Positions 18,157 to 27,653 of a stretch of 64,000 nt of DNA are shown here, piece by piece. The notes under the pieces were generated by a model that did not search any database, was not told where the DNA came from, and saw nothing but the letters and a program-made list of their open reading frames with translations. Both the position numbers and the translations under genes were made by a program. Source of the DNA: UBA1563 sp037440065 (GTDB taxonomy: Bacteria > Bacteroidota > Ignavibacteria > Ignavibacteriales > Ignavibacteriaceae); contig JBBIUV010000016.1 of assembly GCA_037440065.1 (NCBI GenBank), positions 186,001 through 250,000 of the forward strand, in the 5' to 3' direction. Position 1 is the stretch's first letter; each line of letters begins with the position of its first letter.

Positions 18157-18522
18157 TTACCTAAACGCAGTTTCTAATGCACTTGATAATTCTTCTATGG
18201 TAAATGGTTTCGCAATGTAGAAAATTGCTCCTGCATTAAGACCTTTTTCAATCAGCTGCGTTTCAGCCTTTGCAGTTAAAAAAATAAAGGGAATATTTTT
18301 AGTAGAGTTTTCAGCTTTAATTTTTTGTAGAACTTCAAACCCGTCAATAGTTGGCATCATAACATCGCAAAGAATTGCATCCGGTTTGGCAGTTAAAGCC
18401 TTTTCAATTCCTGTTTCGCCGTTAGCGGCAGTTATCACGCAGAAATCGAGAAGTTCTAAAAGTTCTTTAATTACATTCTGCACGGATTCATCGTCTTCGA
18501 TAACTAATATTTTTTTGTTCAC
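18157..18522 (-). CDS. Single-domain response regulator (CheY-like)
   Basis: A 121-residue stand-alone receiver domain. The acidic pocket is EDDE (residues 9-12), the phospho-acceptor is Asp53 (CDVMMPTIDGF), and the switch residues are the Thr of FLTAK and the Lys of AKPF. GAIFYIAKPF replaces the usual GADDYLTKPF, so two acidic residues before the lysine are lost. There is no output domain, so it must act through protein contact or as a phosphate relay. Its start overlaps the end of the giant histidine kinase by 4 bp, so the two are co-translated and very likely partners. Confidence 0.93.
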   Translation of the reverse strand: MNKKILVIEDDESVQNVIKELLELLDFCVITAANGETGIEKALTAKPDAILCDVMMPTIDGFEVLQKIKAENSTKNIPFIFLTAKAETQLIEKGLNAGAIFYIAKPFTIEELSSALETAFR

Positions 18523-21500
18523 ATTTCTACCGGGATAATAATTTTAAATTCTGTGCCTTCATTTAACTTGGATTTAATCTCTATTTTGCCGCCATGAAGT
18601 TCCACTGCTGTTTGGGTTATTGCAAGTCCAAGTCCGGTTCCTGAAATATTCCCGACGTTTTTACCTCTATGGAACGGCTCATAAATTTGAGCTAGATCTT
18701 CTTCCGAAATTCCTATACCCTGGTCTTTAACAATAAAAATAGTTTCCTTATCATCACTCTTTACATGAAAAATAATTTTACTTTTCTCCGGTGAATATTT
18801 TACTGCATTGGACAAGAGATTTTCTAATATTTGTCTAACCAATTTATTATCAAGGAGTACGTCATTTCGCTTGATGTCATTTTCAAATTCGAGTTGATGT
18901 CTTGATCCGCTGTTTTGAATTGCCATTTCAAATTGTTCGATTAATTCGTTACACATTAAGTTCAAATCGATCATCTCTTTTTTAATTATAAGTTTTCCTG
19001 AATTCGATTTCCCAATAATTAAAACATCGTTTAATAACTTTGTCATATGTTTTACGTTGTCTTGAATCCTATTTAAGTATGATTTCTTTTGAACGCCATT
19101 TAATTTTTGATCGAACTTCTCTATGATTTCGGCGGAGGTTAAAATGGTTGTGAGGGGAGTTCTGAACTCGTGTGAAGCCATTGAAACAAATCGTGATCTT
19201 AGTTCACTAAGCTCCTTTTCTTTTTCCAAAGCTTTTTTCATTTCTTCTTCTACCAATTTTCTATCGGTAATATCTTCAAGGAAATTTAAAGTCGCTTTTT
19301 TGCCTTTCCAATTAATTAAAACTGCATTGATCTCAACAATTCGGACCCTTTTATCTTTTCTTATTATCCTGAAAGAATAAGTGTTTTCGGTTTCCTCGCC
19401 ATTCAATCTCTTTAAATAATTCTCCATTACTTTTTCGCGGTCTTCGGGATGAATAAATTCAATAAACGGTTTTGAGGAGAGTTCCTCTGCCGTAAAATCA
19501 ATGACTTCGAAAGCCTTTGGATTAACATACTTAAGCATTCCGTCCTGGGCTACTAGAATAGATTCATTTGCATTTTCAACTAACAGTCTATATTGTTCTT
19601 CAGAATTTTTTAATGATAATTCAGCTTGTTTTCTATTTGATGCTTCAAACGCTAATGAGCTCATTGTAGCTATTGAAGTTAAAAAATCTTCTTCCTCATA
19701 AGTAAATTTTCTGGGAAGACCGATCTGTTCGACGCATATTATTCCAACGATAACTCCTTGAAACCATACAGGGACTACTGCCATTGAGACAATTTTGTTA
19801 AGCTTTAAGTAAGAAGTAAACTTGTCCAATCTTGAATCTCTTTGTGGATTAAGTGAAACAAGTGGTTTGTTCAGCATCAAGAGTTTTTTATAAGATTCAG
19901 AGTCATCTGCCAGACCGGGGAATGATGCCGGTAATTCCGTCCCTTCACTTAAAGCATCTACTTCAGAAAGACTCTGGATGAAAAGTTTTTTACAATTCAG
20001 AAATCCATTTTTTCCTAATGACCAAAATCCCGTTCTTGCAATATTCAGAGTTTTAGAAGTGAATGTTAAAATATTTTTAATTGCCGAATTAAAATCAGAT
20101 TTATCTAATTGTGCCAGTTCCATCAAAACATTTCGATGATTGATGATCAACTCTGTTCTTCGTTTTTCTTCAGCTTCGCTTCTTTCTCGTTCCAAAATTT
20201 CATTTTGAAGATTTTCATTTATTAAAACTAACTCGGCTGTTCTATGCTTTATTCTTCTTTCAAGATCTTTGTTAAGTTCGATTATTTTATCTTCTGCAAA
20301 TTTTCTTTCAGAAATGTCGCGAGATACAACAACTACTTTGGATGGATGACCCTCATCATCACGAATTAAGTTCCCCTCTGATTCTACATAACGAACAACT
20401 CCGGTGGGGAGTAAAAATCTAAATTCAGTTCTCTGTCCAATTCCAGTTCGTACTGTATCAAAAAATATTTTTGTTATTTTATCTCTATCATCAGGGTGAA
20501 TGTCTAAAAATGAATTTGTTCCGGCAAGTTTAGAAGAGTCCCCAAATAGGCTGCTGTAAGAATTACTTGAGTAGAGGCGATTTCCTTCCAAATCCAAAAT
20601 CGCAATTAAATCTCCTACACCATGATCTATAATTTGAAATAGTTCTTGATTTTGCCGCAATTCTTTTTCTACTTTTTCTTTTTCAGAGATAAGACGTAGT
20701 AGTTCCGACTGACGGTTTTTTAATTTATTAATTCGGTTGGTATAGAGAACAATCCCAAGACTTATTGTAAAAAATGTACTTATTAGAATAAACCACCATG
20801 TTTTGTAAAACGGGGGAGTAATAATAATCGTTATCTCTTCTGGAACAGACCAGATTCCATCAAAATTTGAGGCTTTCGCTAATAGTTTGTACTCCCCGGG
20901 AGGTAAATAAGTATAGTTTGCTGTGCGACCATTACGAAGGTAGATCCAATCTTTATCGAAACCTTCCATCTTGTATGCGTATTTGTATCTACGAGGATTT
21001 GTAAAATCTAGCAAGGCAAAATCAAAAGAAAGAGAATTGTCACTATAATCTAAAATAATTTCATTCTTCTTTGATATTTCCTGCTCAAGGTTAAAATCTA
21101 AATTGAATTTTCGAAACGCAGTAAATCTAACCTTACTTTCGTTCGGTGAATATTTAATTCTCTCAGGATATAAAACGTTGAATCCATTAATTCCGGGAAA
21201 TACCAGAGACCCATTTTTGCTTTTATATATCTGGTTTGTAAACTGGCGTCCTTGTAAACCATCATCCTCTGTAAAATTTTTAAATGTTTTTGATTGAGTA
21301 TTAAATCGGGATATGCCTCCGCTAGTAGATAACCATAGAAATCCTTCGTCATCAAACTCCATCCCGACCACGACTTTATCAACTAATCCATGTTTTTCTG
21401 TATAGAGGGTAAATTTATTTGCAGCTTGATCAAAAAAGTTTAATCCTTCTTCGGTTCCAACCCAGTATTTCCCTTTACCAGCTTCAATAATATTTAAAAC

Positions 21501-23186
21501 AGTATTGGAACTAACGGAAGTTGGATCATCCGGATTATACATGTAACGTTTTACTTTTCCAGTAAGCGGATCCAGAACATTAAGACCACCTTGCCATAAG
21601 CAAGTCCAGATTTTCCCATTACTATCTTCAAATATATGTGCGACATAATTCTCGGATAAGGATTCAGAATTACCAGGAACGTTTTTGTAAACTAAAAATT
21701 TTTTACTTTTTGGATCAAAACAAATAACTCCCAAATCACTGGTTCCCATCCAAATTTTTCCATCGTGCGCTTTCAGAATCGGTGCAACAAGATCAGTTGG
21801 TATTGAATTAGGATTATGTAAATCGTGCTTATAAATGGTTACGGAACCTGTCTTAAGATTTAAATGATTTAATCCTCCACCCCATGATGATATCCATAAA
21901 CCGTTAAAGTCATCATAAACTACATCACTTATATTATCAGAGCTGAGTCCATCTTTTTTCGAATAAGTACGAACAGTATTAGAGAAAAGATCATAATTTT
22001 TCAAACCATTATTGCTGCAAATCCAAATTTTTGATAAAGAATTTGGATCGCCAGTTACACCCCATACAGTATTTTTCCCATTCGAATATTGATCGGCTAT
22101 AGAGTAAAGTAAAAATTTTTTTTTCTTTAGATCGAGTTTAAATATTCCGTGGTTCCATGTGGCAATCCATAAATTCTCACATTTATCGATTAACAAATCC
22201 ATTATTCTGGCTCTCCCATCACTTTCAGAAATTAGATTTGTTGTTCGAGAAATTTCCTTCACCGATAAAAATTTTTTCTCTTTTGGATCAAATCGAATTA
22301 ATCCTTCACCACCAACCGTTCCAAGCCATAGGTATCCTTCCTCATCATACACAATTTTCGTAAGACTATTTTCATAAAATTCTTCGTTGCTAAGTCCAAT
22401 AATTGAAAAGGTAGTAAAGGTATTCGATCTAGGATCGAACTTCTGGAATCCAAGACCGAATGTTCCGATCCAAATAGCACCATTCTTATCCTTACAAATC
22501 GAACTAACAATATTATCGAATAAGCTGTTTTTATCTTTCGGATTATTTGTAAGAATCTTCGTCGAATAATTTGATGTGTTAAATAGAATTAATCCTCGGT
22601 TTGTTGCAAGTATTAGGGTAGTGTCATTCAATTTAATAATGGAATTTATCTGATTAATCCCCAATAGTTTACCGGCGTATTCATCTTTTTTATAAAAACT
22701 GAACTTATTTGTTAGAATATTTAATTTATTTAATCCACCGCTTTTAGTCCCAATCCAAATTAGTGAATCATCATAAAAAAGCGTATTGATTTTGTTGTCG
22801 TTCAAGGAATTAGGATTATCTGACTTCATAATAAAGCGGGTGAATAGCTTACTTTTTTTATCAAACCTATTTAGTCCTCCTTCAATTGTTCCGATCCAAA
22901 GATTTCCCTTCTTATCTTCAATTATTGAAGAGATACCATTATCTGATATTGAGTGCGGATCTTGCGGATCTTTTTTATAAGTGATAAAAGAATATCCATC
23001 GTAGCGGTTTAATCCATTTCGAGTCCCAATCCACATAAAGTCATCTTTATCTTGCGCAAAGCATGTAGTAACTTGGTTAGATAACCCTTGTTCAATCGAA
23101 ATTTTTTCGATTTTATTAAGCGGTACTTGTGCAAGGAGTCCAGCAGTAATTATTCCGGAAATGACAAAAGCTTTTGATAAATCCAT
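18519..23186 (-). CDS. Two-component regulator-propeller sensor histidine kinase with PAS, GAF and PAS
   Basis: A 1555-residue inner-membrane kinase. ATG 23186 is preferred over the ATG 25 codons upstream because it begins a clean signal sequence (MDLSKAFVISGIITAGLLAQ). Fourteen Reg_prop repeats follow (LWIGTIEGGLNRFD, IWIGTFGLGFQKFD, LWISSWGGGLNHLN and others), enough for two seven-bladed propellers, then a Y_Y_Y domain ending near LPPGEYKLLAKASNFDGIW. A transmembrane helix (WWFILISTFFTISLGIVLY) leads into PAS, GAF, PAS, HisKA (SHEFRTPLTT, His1339) and HATPase (DQGIGIS, GTGLGLAIT). In Bacteroides such sensors usually end in a receiver plus AraC domain. Here both are absent and a separate receiver follows. 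The ligand is unknown; related propeller sensors often detect glycans. Confidence 0.93.
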   Translation of the reverse strand: MDLSKAFVISGIITAGLLAQVPLNKIEKISIEQGLSNQVTTCFAQDKDDFMWIGTRNGLNRYDGYSFITYKKDPQDPHSISDNGISSIIEDKKGNLWIGTIEGGLNRFDKKSKLFTRFIMKSDNPNSLNDNKINTLFYDDSLIWIGTKSGGLNKLNILTNKFSFYKKDEYAGKLLGINQINSIIKLNDTTLILATNRGLILFNTSNYSTKILTNNPKDKNSLFDNIVSSICKDKNGAIWIGTFGLGFQKFDPRSNTFTTFSIIGLSNEEFYENSLTKIVYDEEGYLWLGTVGGEGLIRFDPKEKKFLSVKEISRTTNLISESDGRARIMDLLIDKCENLWIATWNHGIFKLDLKKKKFLLYSIADQYSNGKNTVWGVTGDPNSLSKIWICSNNGLKNYDLFSNTVRTYSKKDGLSSDNISDVVYDDFNGLWISSWGGGLNHLNLKTGSVTIYKHDLHNPNSIPTDLVAPILKAHDGKIWMGTSDLGVICFDPKSKKFLVYKNVPGNSESLSENYVAHIFEDSNGKIWTCLWQGGLNVLDPLTGKVKRYMYNPDDPTSVSSNTVLNIIEAGKGKYWVGTEEGLNFFDQAANKFTLYTEKHGLVDKVVVGMEFDDEGFLWLSTSGGISRFNTQSKTFKNFTEDDGLQGRQFTNQIYKSKNGSLVFPGINGFNVLYPERIKYSPNESKVRFTAFRKFNLDFNLEQEISKKNEIILDYSDNSLSFDFALLDFTNPRRYKYAYKMEGFDKDWIYLRNGRTANYTYLPPGEYKLLAKASNFDGIWSVPEEITIIITPPFYKTWWFILISTFFTISLGIVLYTNRINKLKNRQSELLRLISEKEKVEKELRQNQELFQIIDHGVGDLIAILDLEGNRLYSSNSYSSLFGDSSKLAGTNSFLDIHPDDRDKITKIFFDTVRTGIGQRTEFRFLLPTGVVRYVESEGNLIRDDEGHPSKVVVVSRDISERKFAEDKIIELNKDLERRIKHRTAELVLINENLQNEILERERSEAEEKRRTELIINHRNVLMELAQLDKSDFNSAIKNILTFTSKTLNIARTGFWSLGKNGFLNCKKLFIQSLSEVDALSEGTELPASFPGLADDSESYKKLLMLNKPLVSLNPQRDSRLDKFTSYLKLNKIVSMAVVPVWFQGVIVGIICVEQIGLPRKFTYEEEDFLTSIATMSSLAFEASNRKQAELSLKNSEEQYRLLVENANESILVAQDGMLKYVNPKAFEVIDFTAEELSSKPFIEFIHPEDREKVMENYLKRLNGEETENTYSFRIIRKDKRVRIVEINAVLINWKGKKATLNFLEDITDRKLVEEEMKKALEKEKELSELRSRFVSMASHEFRTPLTTILTSAEIIEKFDQKLNGVQKKSYLNRIQDNVKHMTKLLNDVLIIGKSNSGKLIIKKEMIDLNLMCNELIEQFEMAIQNSGSRHQLEFENDIKRNDVLLDNKLVRQILENLLSNAVKYSPEKSKIIFHVKSDDKETIFIVKDQGIGISEEDLAQIYEPFHRGKNVGNISGTGLGLAITQTAVELHGGKIEIKSKLNEGTEFKIIIPVEM

Positions 23187-23248
23187 TTTCAACTTCTTTT
23201 TTGGAAAACTAAAATAAAATTTATAACGCGATTTAAGAAATACCACTT

Positions 23249-23280
23249 CCGTTAATGCCAAATATTTGCCGTTAATGCCA
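23249..23280. promoter_or_regulatory. Twin direct repeat CCGTTAATGCCA, 20-bp period
   Basis: CCGTTAATGCCA occurs at 23249-23260 and again at 23269-23280, exactly two helical turns apart. It lies between the divergent giant kinase (start 23186) and globin-like gene (start 23396). The spacing suits two protomers on one DNA face, so it is a candidate operator. Confidence 0.45.
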
Positions 23281-23284
23281 CAAG

Positions 23285-23313
23285 TTTCAATTTAATTCTT
23301 GGTCTCGTATAAT
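23285..23313 (+). promoter_or_regulatory. Candidate promoter for the globin-like gene
   Basis: A perfect TATAAT at 23308-23313 sits 17 nt after TTTCAA (23285-23290), a weak -35. It points toward the globin-like gene, whose ATG is 83 nt downstream. Confidence 0.3.
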
Positions 23314-23395
23314 TTACGTCAGAGAAATGGTAAAGTTAATTAGCACGGGACATTTTTAAATTCTAAGTAAATCATTGGAAAGGTATTTGAGAAGC

Positions 23396-23824
23396 ATGAA
23401 AATTGATATGGAAAGCGCTCGTCTTGTACAATATTTATTTGAAAAAATTATCTCAAAAAGAGATGTTCTAATTAAGATGTTTTTTGAAAAACTTTTCGAA
23501 TTTGAACCAGAATTAAAACAACAATTAAATTATGATGCTAAAAGCTCTGAAAGGTATTTTTCTATTTGTCACGAAATCATTTCGAATCTAGGAAATAACG
23601 CCAGATTATCATTTCTTCTTAGCGTGATTATTTTCGACTTAAACTGCTTGAATTTGAACGAATCTATTTATTTGAGCACAGGTAAGGCAATGTTGTGGTC
23701 TTTAACGAAAACTCTTGGGACAAATTTTAATTTTGAATCTAGAAAAGCATGGATTTCAATTTATCTTTCAATAAAACAAGAAATTGAAATTCAAAGAGAG
23801 GGAAAAGAATGCCTTAAAATTTAA
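23396..23824 (+). CDS. Globin-like protein without the proximal histidine
   Basis: A 142-residue protein (from ATG 23396; a TTG seven codons earlier is possible). It has no obvious annotation, but the pattern MFFEKLFEFEPELKQQL, then STGKAMLWSLTKTLG and ESRKAWISIYLSI, fits single-domain bacterial globins (FY.xLF...PEL and G.ALLWTL...LG..F..E...AW...Y). At the F8 position, where globins have the heme-ligating His, the alignment gives a leucine within VIIFDLNCLNL, so heme binding looks lost. Non-heme globin folds occur as sensory modules, for example in RsbR. The gene lies between two two-component genes and overlaps the convergent LytTR regulator by 11 bp, which suggests a signalling role. This is inference. 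Confidence 0.5.
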   Translation: MKIDMESARLVQYLFEKIISKRDVLIKMFFEKLFEFEPELKQQLNYDAKSSERYFSICHEIISNLGNNARLSFLLSVIIFDLNCLNLNESIYLSTGKAMLWSLTKTLGTNFNFESRKAWISIYLSIKQEIEIQREGKECLKI

Positions 23825-24587
23825 TTTGCGTTCTAATTTTTGATCCAAATCGTCTGCTTACTTCAAAAGGGAGATGAATCCCTTTCATATAAACCCGGAA
23901 AGAGTTATTAAACCATTTCTCAAACTTTATTACATAACTCAAGTTAATTATTAACGATCTGTGAATTCTCATGAACAAATCATTCGGAAGGATAGACTCC
24001 CAATCTTTCATTGATTTACGAACAAGTAATTTTTTTGTATCAGTCGTAAAGACATTGCAATAGTGTTCGAGAGCTTCAATATAAATTATATCTTGTACTT
24101 TTACACTTTCCGGATGATTTGAAACCATCAAAATTATATGAGAATCTTTCTGAATTTTTTTTGAACGAAAATTTGATTCAGATTTTTCCTCAATCATTTT
24201 TTTTAATTTTTCATGTTTTGAAAATCGTACATCAATTGCTTTTGTCAACTCGTCCACGGTAAATGGTTTTGATAAGTAATCATCCGCCCCCAATTCCATT
24301 CCTTTTCTAAAATCCGAAAGCTCTCCTTTTGCGGTAAGAAATATGAATGGGATATTGGATGTTTCCGGTATTTTATTTAAAGCATTAAGCACGCCAAACC
24401 CATCCATGTTAGGCATCATAATGTCACAAATGATAAGATCAGGTTTTTCTTTTTTAGCGGTCTTAATCCCTACCGTGCCACTATCTGCGGTTACACATTT
24501 ATAGTTAAGCAGTATAAAGAGCTCTGACAACGTTTGGCGAATATCATCGTCATCGTCTATCACCAATATTTTTTTCTTTTTATCCAT
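23814..24587 (-). CDS. LytTR-family response regulator
   Basis: A 257-residue DNA-binding response regulator. The receiver domain (about 1-125) has DDDDD at 11-15, phospho-acceptor Asp55 (CDIMMPNMDGF), the Thr of FLTAK and a lysine in YLSKPF. The LytTR domain (about 150-257) has DIIYIEALEHYCNVFTTD, RIHRSLIINLSYV and the final strand with FEVSRRFGSKI. LytTR proteins bind direct repeats upstream of target promoters. No kinase is adjacent in an operon; the giant propeller kinase 0.6 kb away is the nearest candidate partner. Confidence 0.93.
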   Translation of the reverse strand: MDKKKKILVIDDDDDIRQTLSELFILLNYKCVTADSGTVGIKTAKKEKPDLIICDIMMPNMDGFGVLNALNKIPETSNIPFIFLTAKGELSDFRKGMELGADDYLSKPFTVDELTKAIDVRFSKHEKLKKMIEEKSESNFRSKKIQKDSHIILMVSNHPESVKVQDIIYIEALEHYCNVFTTDTKKLLVRKSMKDWESILPNDLFMRIHRSLIINLSYVIKFEKWFNNSFRVYMKGIHLPFEVSRRFGSKIRTQIKF

Positions 24588-25105
24588 TATACAATAAAAT
24601 GTACTTTCTAATTACCTACTAAATAAAAATTACTGCTTTTTAAATATATAAATATTTTATACATGATGAATGTGAAATAAGTCATTTCCATCTTTTTGAT
24701 AATGCTCTTGTACTTGCGAAATGGATTCACATCAAAAAGCGAAAAGAATAATCCACATCAGAGAACTTCTTGAATGACGTGTTGAGAAAAATATGCTTGT
24801 ACTTGCAAAATCTCATGTTGTCTAAATTCTAGTTTTATAAGCGCTGAAAAATTTCCCCTTATTACTTCCCAATTAAGTTCTCGCTCAACCATTAATGACG
24901 TCTATGATCCGCTCGTGCCAAAGAATTTAACCTGCAAATCGGGCACAATTAGTTTGTGAACAAGAATAAAACATTATGTGAAATTATGGTGTGCTGAAAA
25001 GAAAAATTTAGTCATTTCAATCAGTAATTAAATGATATGTAAGAATACTAATGAGAAATAGCAGGTCGAATTATTTTGAATATTTTAATAAACAAGGATA
25101 CTTAG
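24588..25105. other. 518-nt intergenic region with repeated motif
   Basis: No gene is evident between the LytTR regulator and the next T9SS gene. CTTGTACTTGCGAAAT (24707-24722) recurs as CTTGTACTTGCAAAAT (24796-24811), 15 of 16 bases alike and 89 bp apart. GAAAT-N5-ATTTC (24673-24687) forms a short inverted repeat. These could be regulator sites, for example for the neighbouring LytTR protein, but no function can be assigned. Confidence 0.35.
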
Positions 25106-27445
25106 ATGAAAAAAATACTTTTTGTTGGTTTGTTAATTGGATTATTATTCCCAAATTATCTTTTGAGCCAAACAAACTATGCATTAACATTTTCCAGTGC
25201 AACTAGTAATTATGTGCGTGTACCGTACAATGCGGCATTGCAGCCAACTGGCGCCATTACCCTTGAAGCATGGCTGAATGTAAATTCATGGACTGGCATA
25301 CCGGGAATTGTTGGTAACACGGAATTTGGGGGGTATGAATTTGATATAGAAACAGTTGGCGGAGTTCCCCAAATCCATTTTTGGGTAAAACGAAATGGAA
25401 ACTATGCAGATGTATATTTTAGTCAAACTACGTTTGGAACAGGATGGCATCACGTTGCGGGAACGTTTGACGGTCGCTATGCAAAAATTTATTTGGATGG
25501 AGTTTTAAAAGCAACCAACGATGCTGGAGCTGTATATCCAATTCAATATACATACCAAAATTCACTTATTATTGGGGCAGAAGCAGGCTCTGGCGCGGAT
25601 CCGTATGGAAATTATTATAACGGATCGGTGGATGAAGTGCGAATTTGGAATATTGCACGCCCGATTGATAGTATTCAAGCTGCGATGAATCGTCAACTTA
25701 TTGGAAATGAAATCGGACTTGCAGGTTACTGGAAATTTGATGAAGGTGCAAGTACTACCTCATATGATGCAACTTCAAATCTTAATAATGGAACGCTTGT
25801 TTCTGATCCAGAATGGATTTTGTTTGACGGCGGAAAAACATGGTACACACTTGGTGCCACAGGATTTTCCGATGGGCAAGCGACATCTGTGAGTATGGCA
25901 ATAGCTTCCGATGGAACTCCGTACGTTGGATATTGCGATGGTGCAAATGGAAGTAAAGCAACAGTAATGAAATATAACGGGGCAAACTGGGTTGCTGTTG
26001 GAATAAAAGCTTTTTCTTCAGGGGTTGCGAGCGAAATAAATTTTACTCTTGCCTCCGATGGAAGCCCGTATGTTGTCTTTAAAGATGGTGCGAATGGAAG
26101 TAAAGCAACAGTGATGAAATTTAATGGAACAAGTTGGATTGTAGTTGGTACTGCGGGATTTTCAGCCGGCTCTGTTACCGATATAAAAATTTCTATCAAA
26201 TCTGATGGGACACCGTATGTAGGATTTGCCGATGGGGCAAATGGTGGAAAACCAACTGCAATGTATTACAATGGAAGTACGTGGAATATTGTTGGAACAG
26301 CAGGGATTACAGCAGGCGCACCGAACAAAACAAATTTTACACTTTCAAATGATGGGACGCCATTTTTTGCTGTACAATACAATAATGGAGCGGGAGGTCA
26401 GCGCGCTTCCGTGTTAAGTTTTGATGGAACGAGTTGGAACTATGTTGGAGCTCAAGGGTTTTCTACGAATTCTGCATATTACATTCGAATTCTTTTTTCC
26501 CCAAGCAATGTTCCGTATGTGGCTTTTGTCGATTTGACCACACGATTGACTGTTATGAAATATAATTCTGGAACTTGGGAAAATGTTGGAACGTATCTTT
26601 CATCTGTATACACAAGTGCAACGCTACCTTCGCTCGCGTTTGCTTCAGATGGAACGCTTTATGTAGCGTATCTTCAGGGCGCTTACATGGCTGTGAAGAA
26701 ATATGATGGAATTTCGTGGCAATTTGTGGGCACTGCTGTAATTACTAATAACAATTCTGATTTGCCGTGCATTGCAATTAATAACAGTGGAATACCTTTT
26801 GAAGTACACACGGAAAATTCTTTAAGCGGGAAAGTTACTTTGCGCAGATATCTTTTAGATTCCAATACTCCGCTTCCGGTTGAACTTACATCTTTTGCTG
26901 CAAACGCAATAAATAATATTGTAGAGTTAAAATGGTTTACGGCAACTGAATTAAATAATTATGGATTTGAGATCGAAAGGGCTACGGCATATAAAGGAAA
27001 CTTAAATGAGTGGGTAAAAGTAGGATTTGTTCACGGTTCCGGTAACAGTAACTCTCCCAAAGATTATTCGTTTACTGATTACGAACCGTACGTAGGGCAG
27101 AGCTATTATCGACTAAAAATGATTGATATAGATGGCACATTCGAATATACAAATGAAATAGAAGTTAATAGGCAATTACCTTCAAAGTTTTTTTTAAATC
27201 AAAACTATCCTAATCCATTTAATCCCGAAACAGTAATAAGCTACCTGCTCCCTGTAGACGGATTGGTTACATTAAAGGTCTATGATGTCTTAGGAAAAGA
27301 AGTGGGAACAATCGTAAATGAGGTTAAGGTAGCAGGAAATCATCAGGTAATGTTTAACGCATCAACACTTTCAAGTGGAGTTTACCTCTACAAGTTACAA
27401 TCGGGAAATTTTATTCAAACAAAAAAAATGCTTCTTATAAAATAA
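25106..27445 (+). CDS. T9SS cargo: LamG domain plus seven-repeat propeller
   Basis: A 779-residue secreted protein with signal peptide MKKILFVGLLIGLLFPNYLLSQ. A LamG/concanavalin-like domain spans about 25-215 (ITLEAWLNV, WHHVAGTFDG, YLDGVLKATNDAG, NGSVDEVRIWNIARP, AGYWKFDEG). Seven tandem repeats of about 48 residues follow (about 245-590), each near the pattern W..VG..GFS.G....I...SDGTPYV.F.DGANG.KATVM.YNG, which would make one seven-bladed propeller. A linker with ELKWFTATELNNYGFEIERA precedes the T9SS type A domain (NYPNPFNPETVISYLLPVDG to MLLIK). Ligand and role are unknown; glycan binding is plausible for LamG. It has its own terminator. Confidence 0.9.
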   Translation: MKKILFVGLLIGLLFPNYLLSQTNYALTFSSATSNYVRVPYNAALQPTGAITLEAWLNVNSWTGIPGIVGNTEFGGYEFDIETVGGVPQIHFWVKRNGNYADVYFSQTTFGTGWHHVAGTFDGRYAKIYLDGVLKATNDAGAVYPIQYTYQNSLIIGAEAGSGADPYGNYYNGSVDEVRIWNIARPIDSIQAAMNRQLIGNEIGLAGYWKFDEGASTTSYDATSNLNNGTLVSDPEWILFDGGKTWYTLGATGFSDGQATSVSMAIASDGTPYVGYCDGANGSKATVMKYNGANWVAVGIKAFSSGVASEINFTLASDGSPYVVFKDGANGSKATVMKFNGTSWIVVGTAGFSAGSVTDIKISIKSDGTPYVGFADGANGGKPTAMYYNGSTWNIVGTAGITAGAPNKTNFTLSNDGTPFFAVQYNNGAGGQRASVLSFDGTSWNYVGAQGFSTNSAYYIRILFSPSNVPYVAFVDLTTRLTVMKYNSGTWENVGTYLSSVYTSATLPSLAFASDGTLYVAYLQGAYMAVKKYDGISWQFVGTAVITNNNSDLPCIAINNSGIPFEVHTENSLSGKVTLRRYLLDSNTPLPVELTSFAANAINNIVELKWFTATELNNYGFEIERATAYKGNLNEWVKVGFVHGSGNSNSPKDYSFTDYEPYVGQSYYRLKMIDIDGTFEYTNEIEVNRQLPSKFFLNQNYPNPFNPETVISYLLPVDGLVTLKVYDVLGKEVGTIVNEVKVAGNHQVMFNASTLSSGVYLYKLQSGNFIQTKKMLLIK

Positions 27446-27476
27446 ATTTTAACCTCACGCATTAACATTACACCTC

Positions 27477-27512
27477 AAAACGTAACCTTTAATAAATAGG
27501 TTACGTTTTTTT
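27477..27512 (+). terminator. Rho-independent terminator
   Basis: AAAACGTAACCT (27477-27488) pairs with AGGTTACGTTTT starting at 27498 around a 9-nt loop and runs into a T tract. It ends the LamG-protein transcript. Confidence 0.85.
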
Positions 27513-27653
27513 TTATTATTTGGTTATAACGCCATTCTAAATACAAGGTGTATATTTCATTTCAAAATATTTCTATGATATTTACCAAATAGTTTTTATT
27601 TTTGTTCAAGAGACAATAGCGATATCAATCAAAATAAAATAAAGGAAAGTCCA

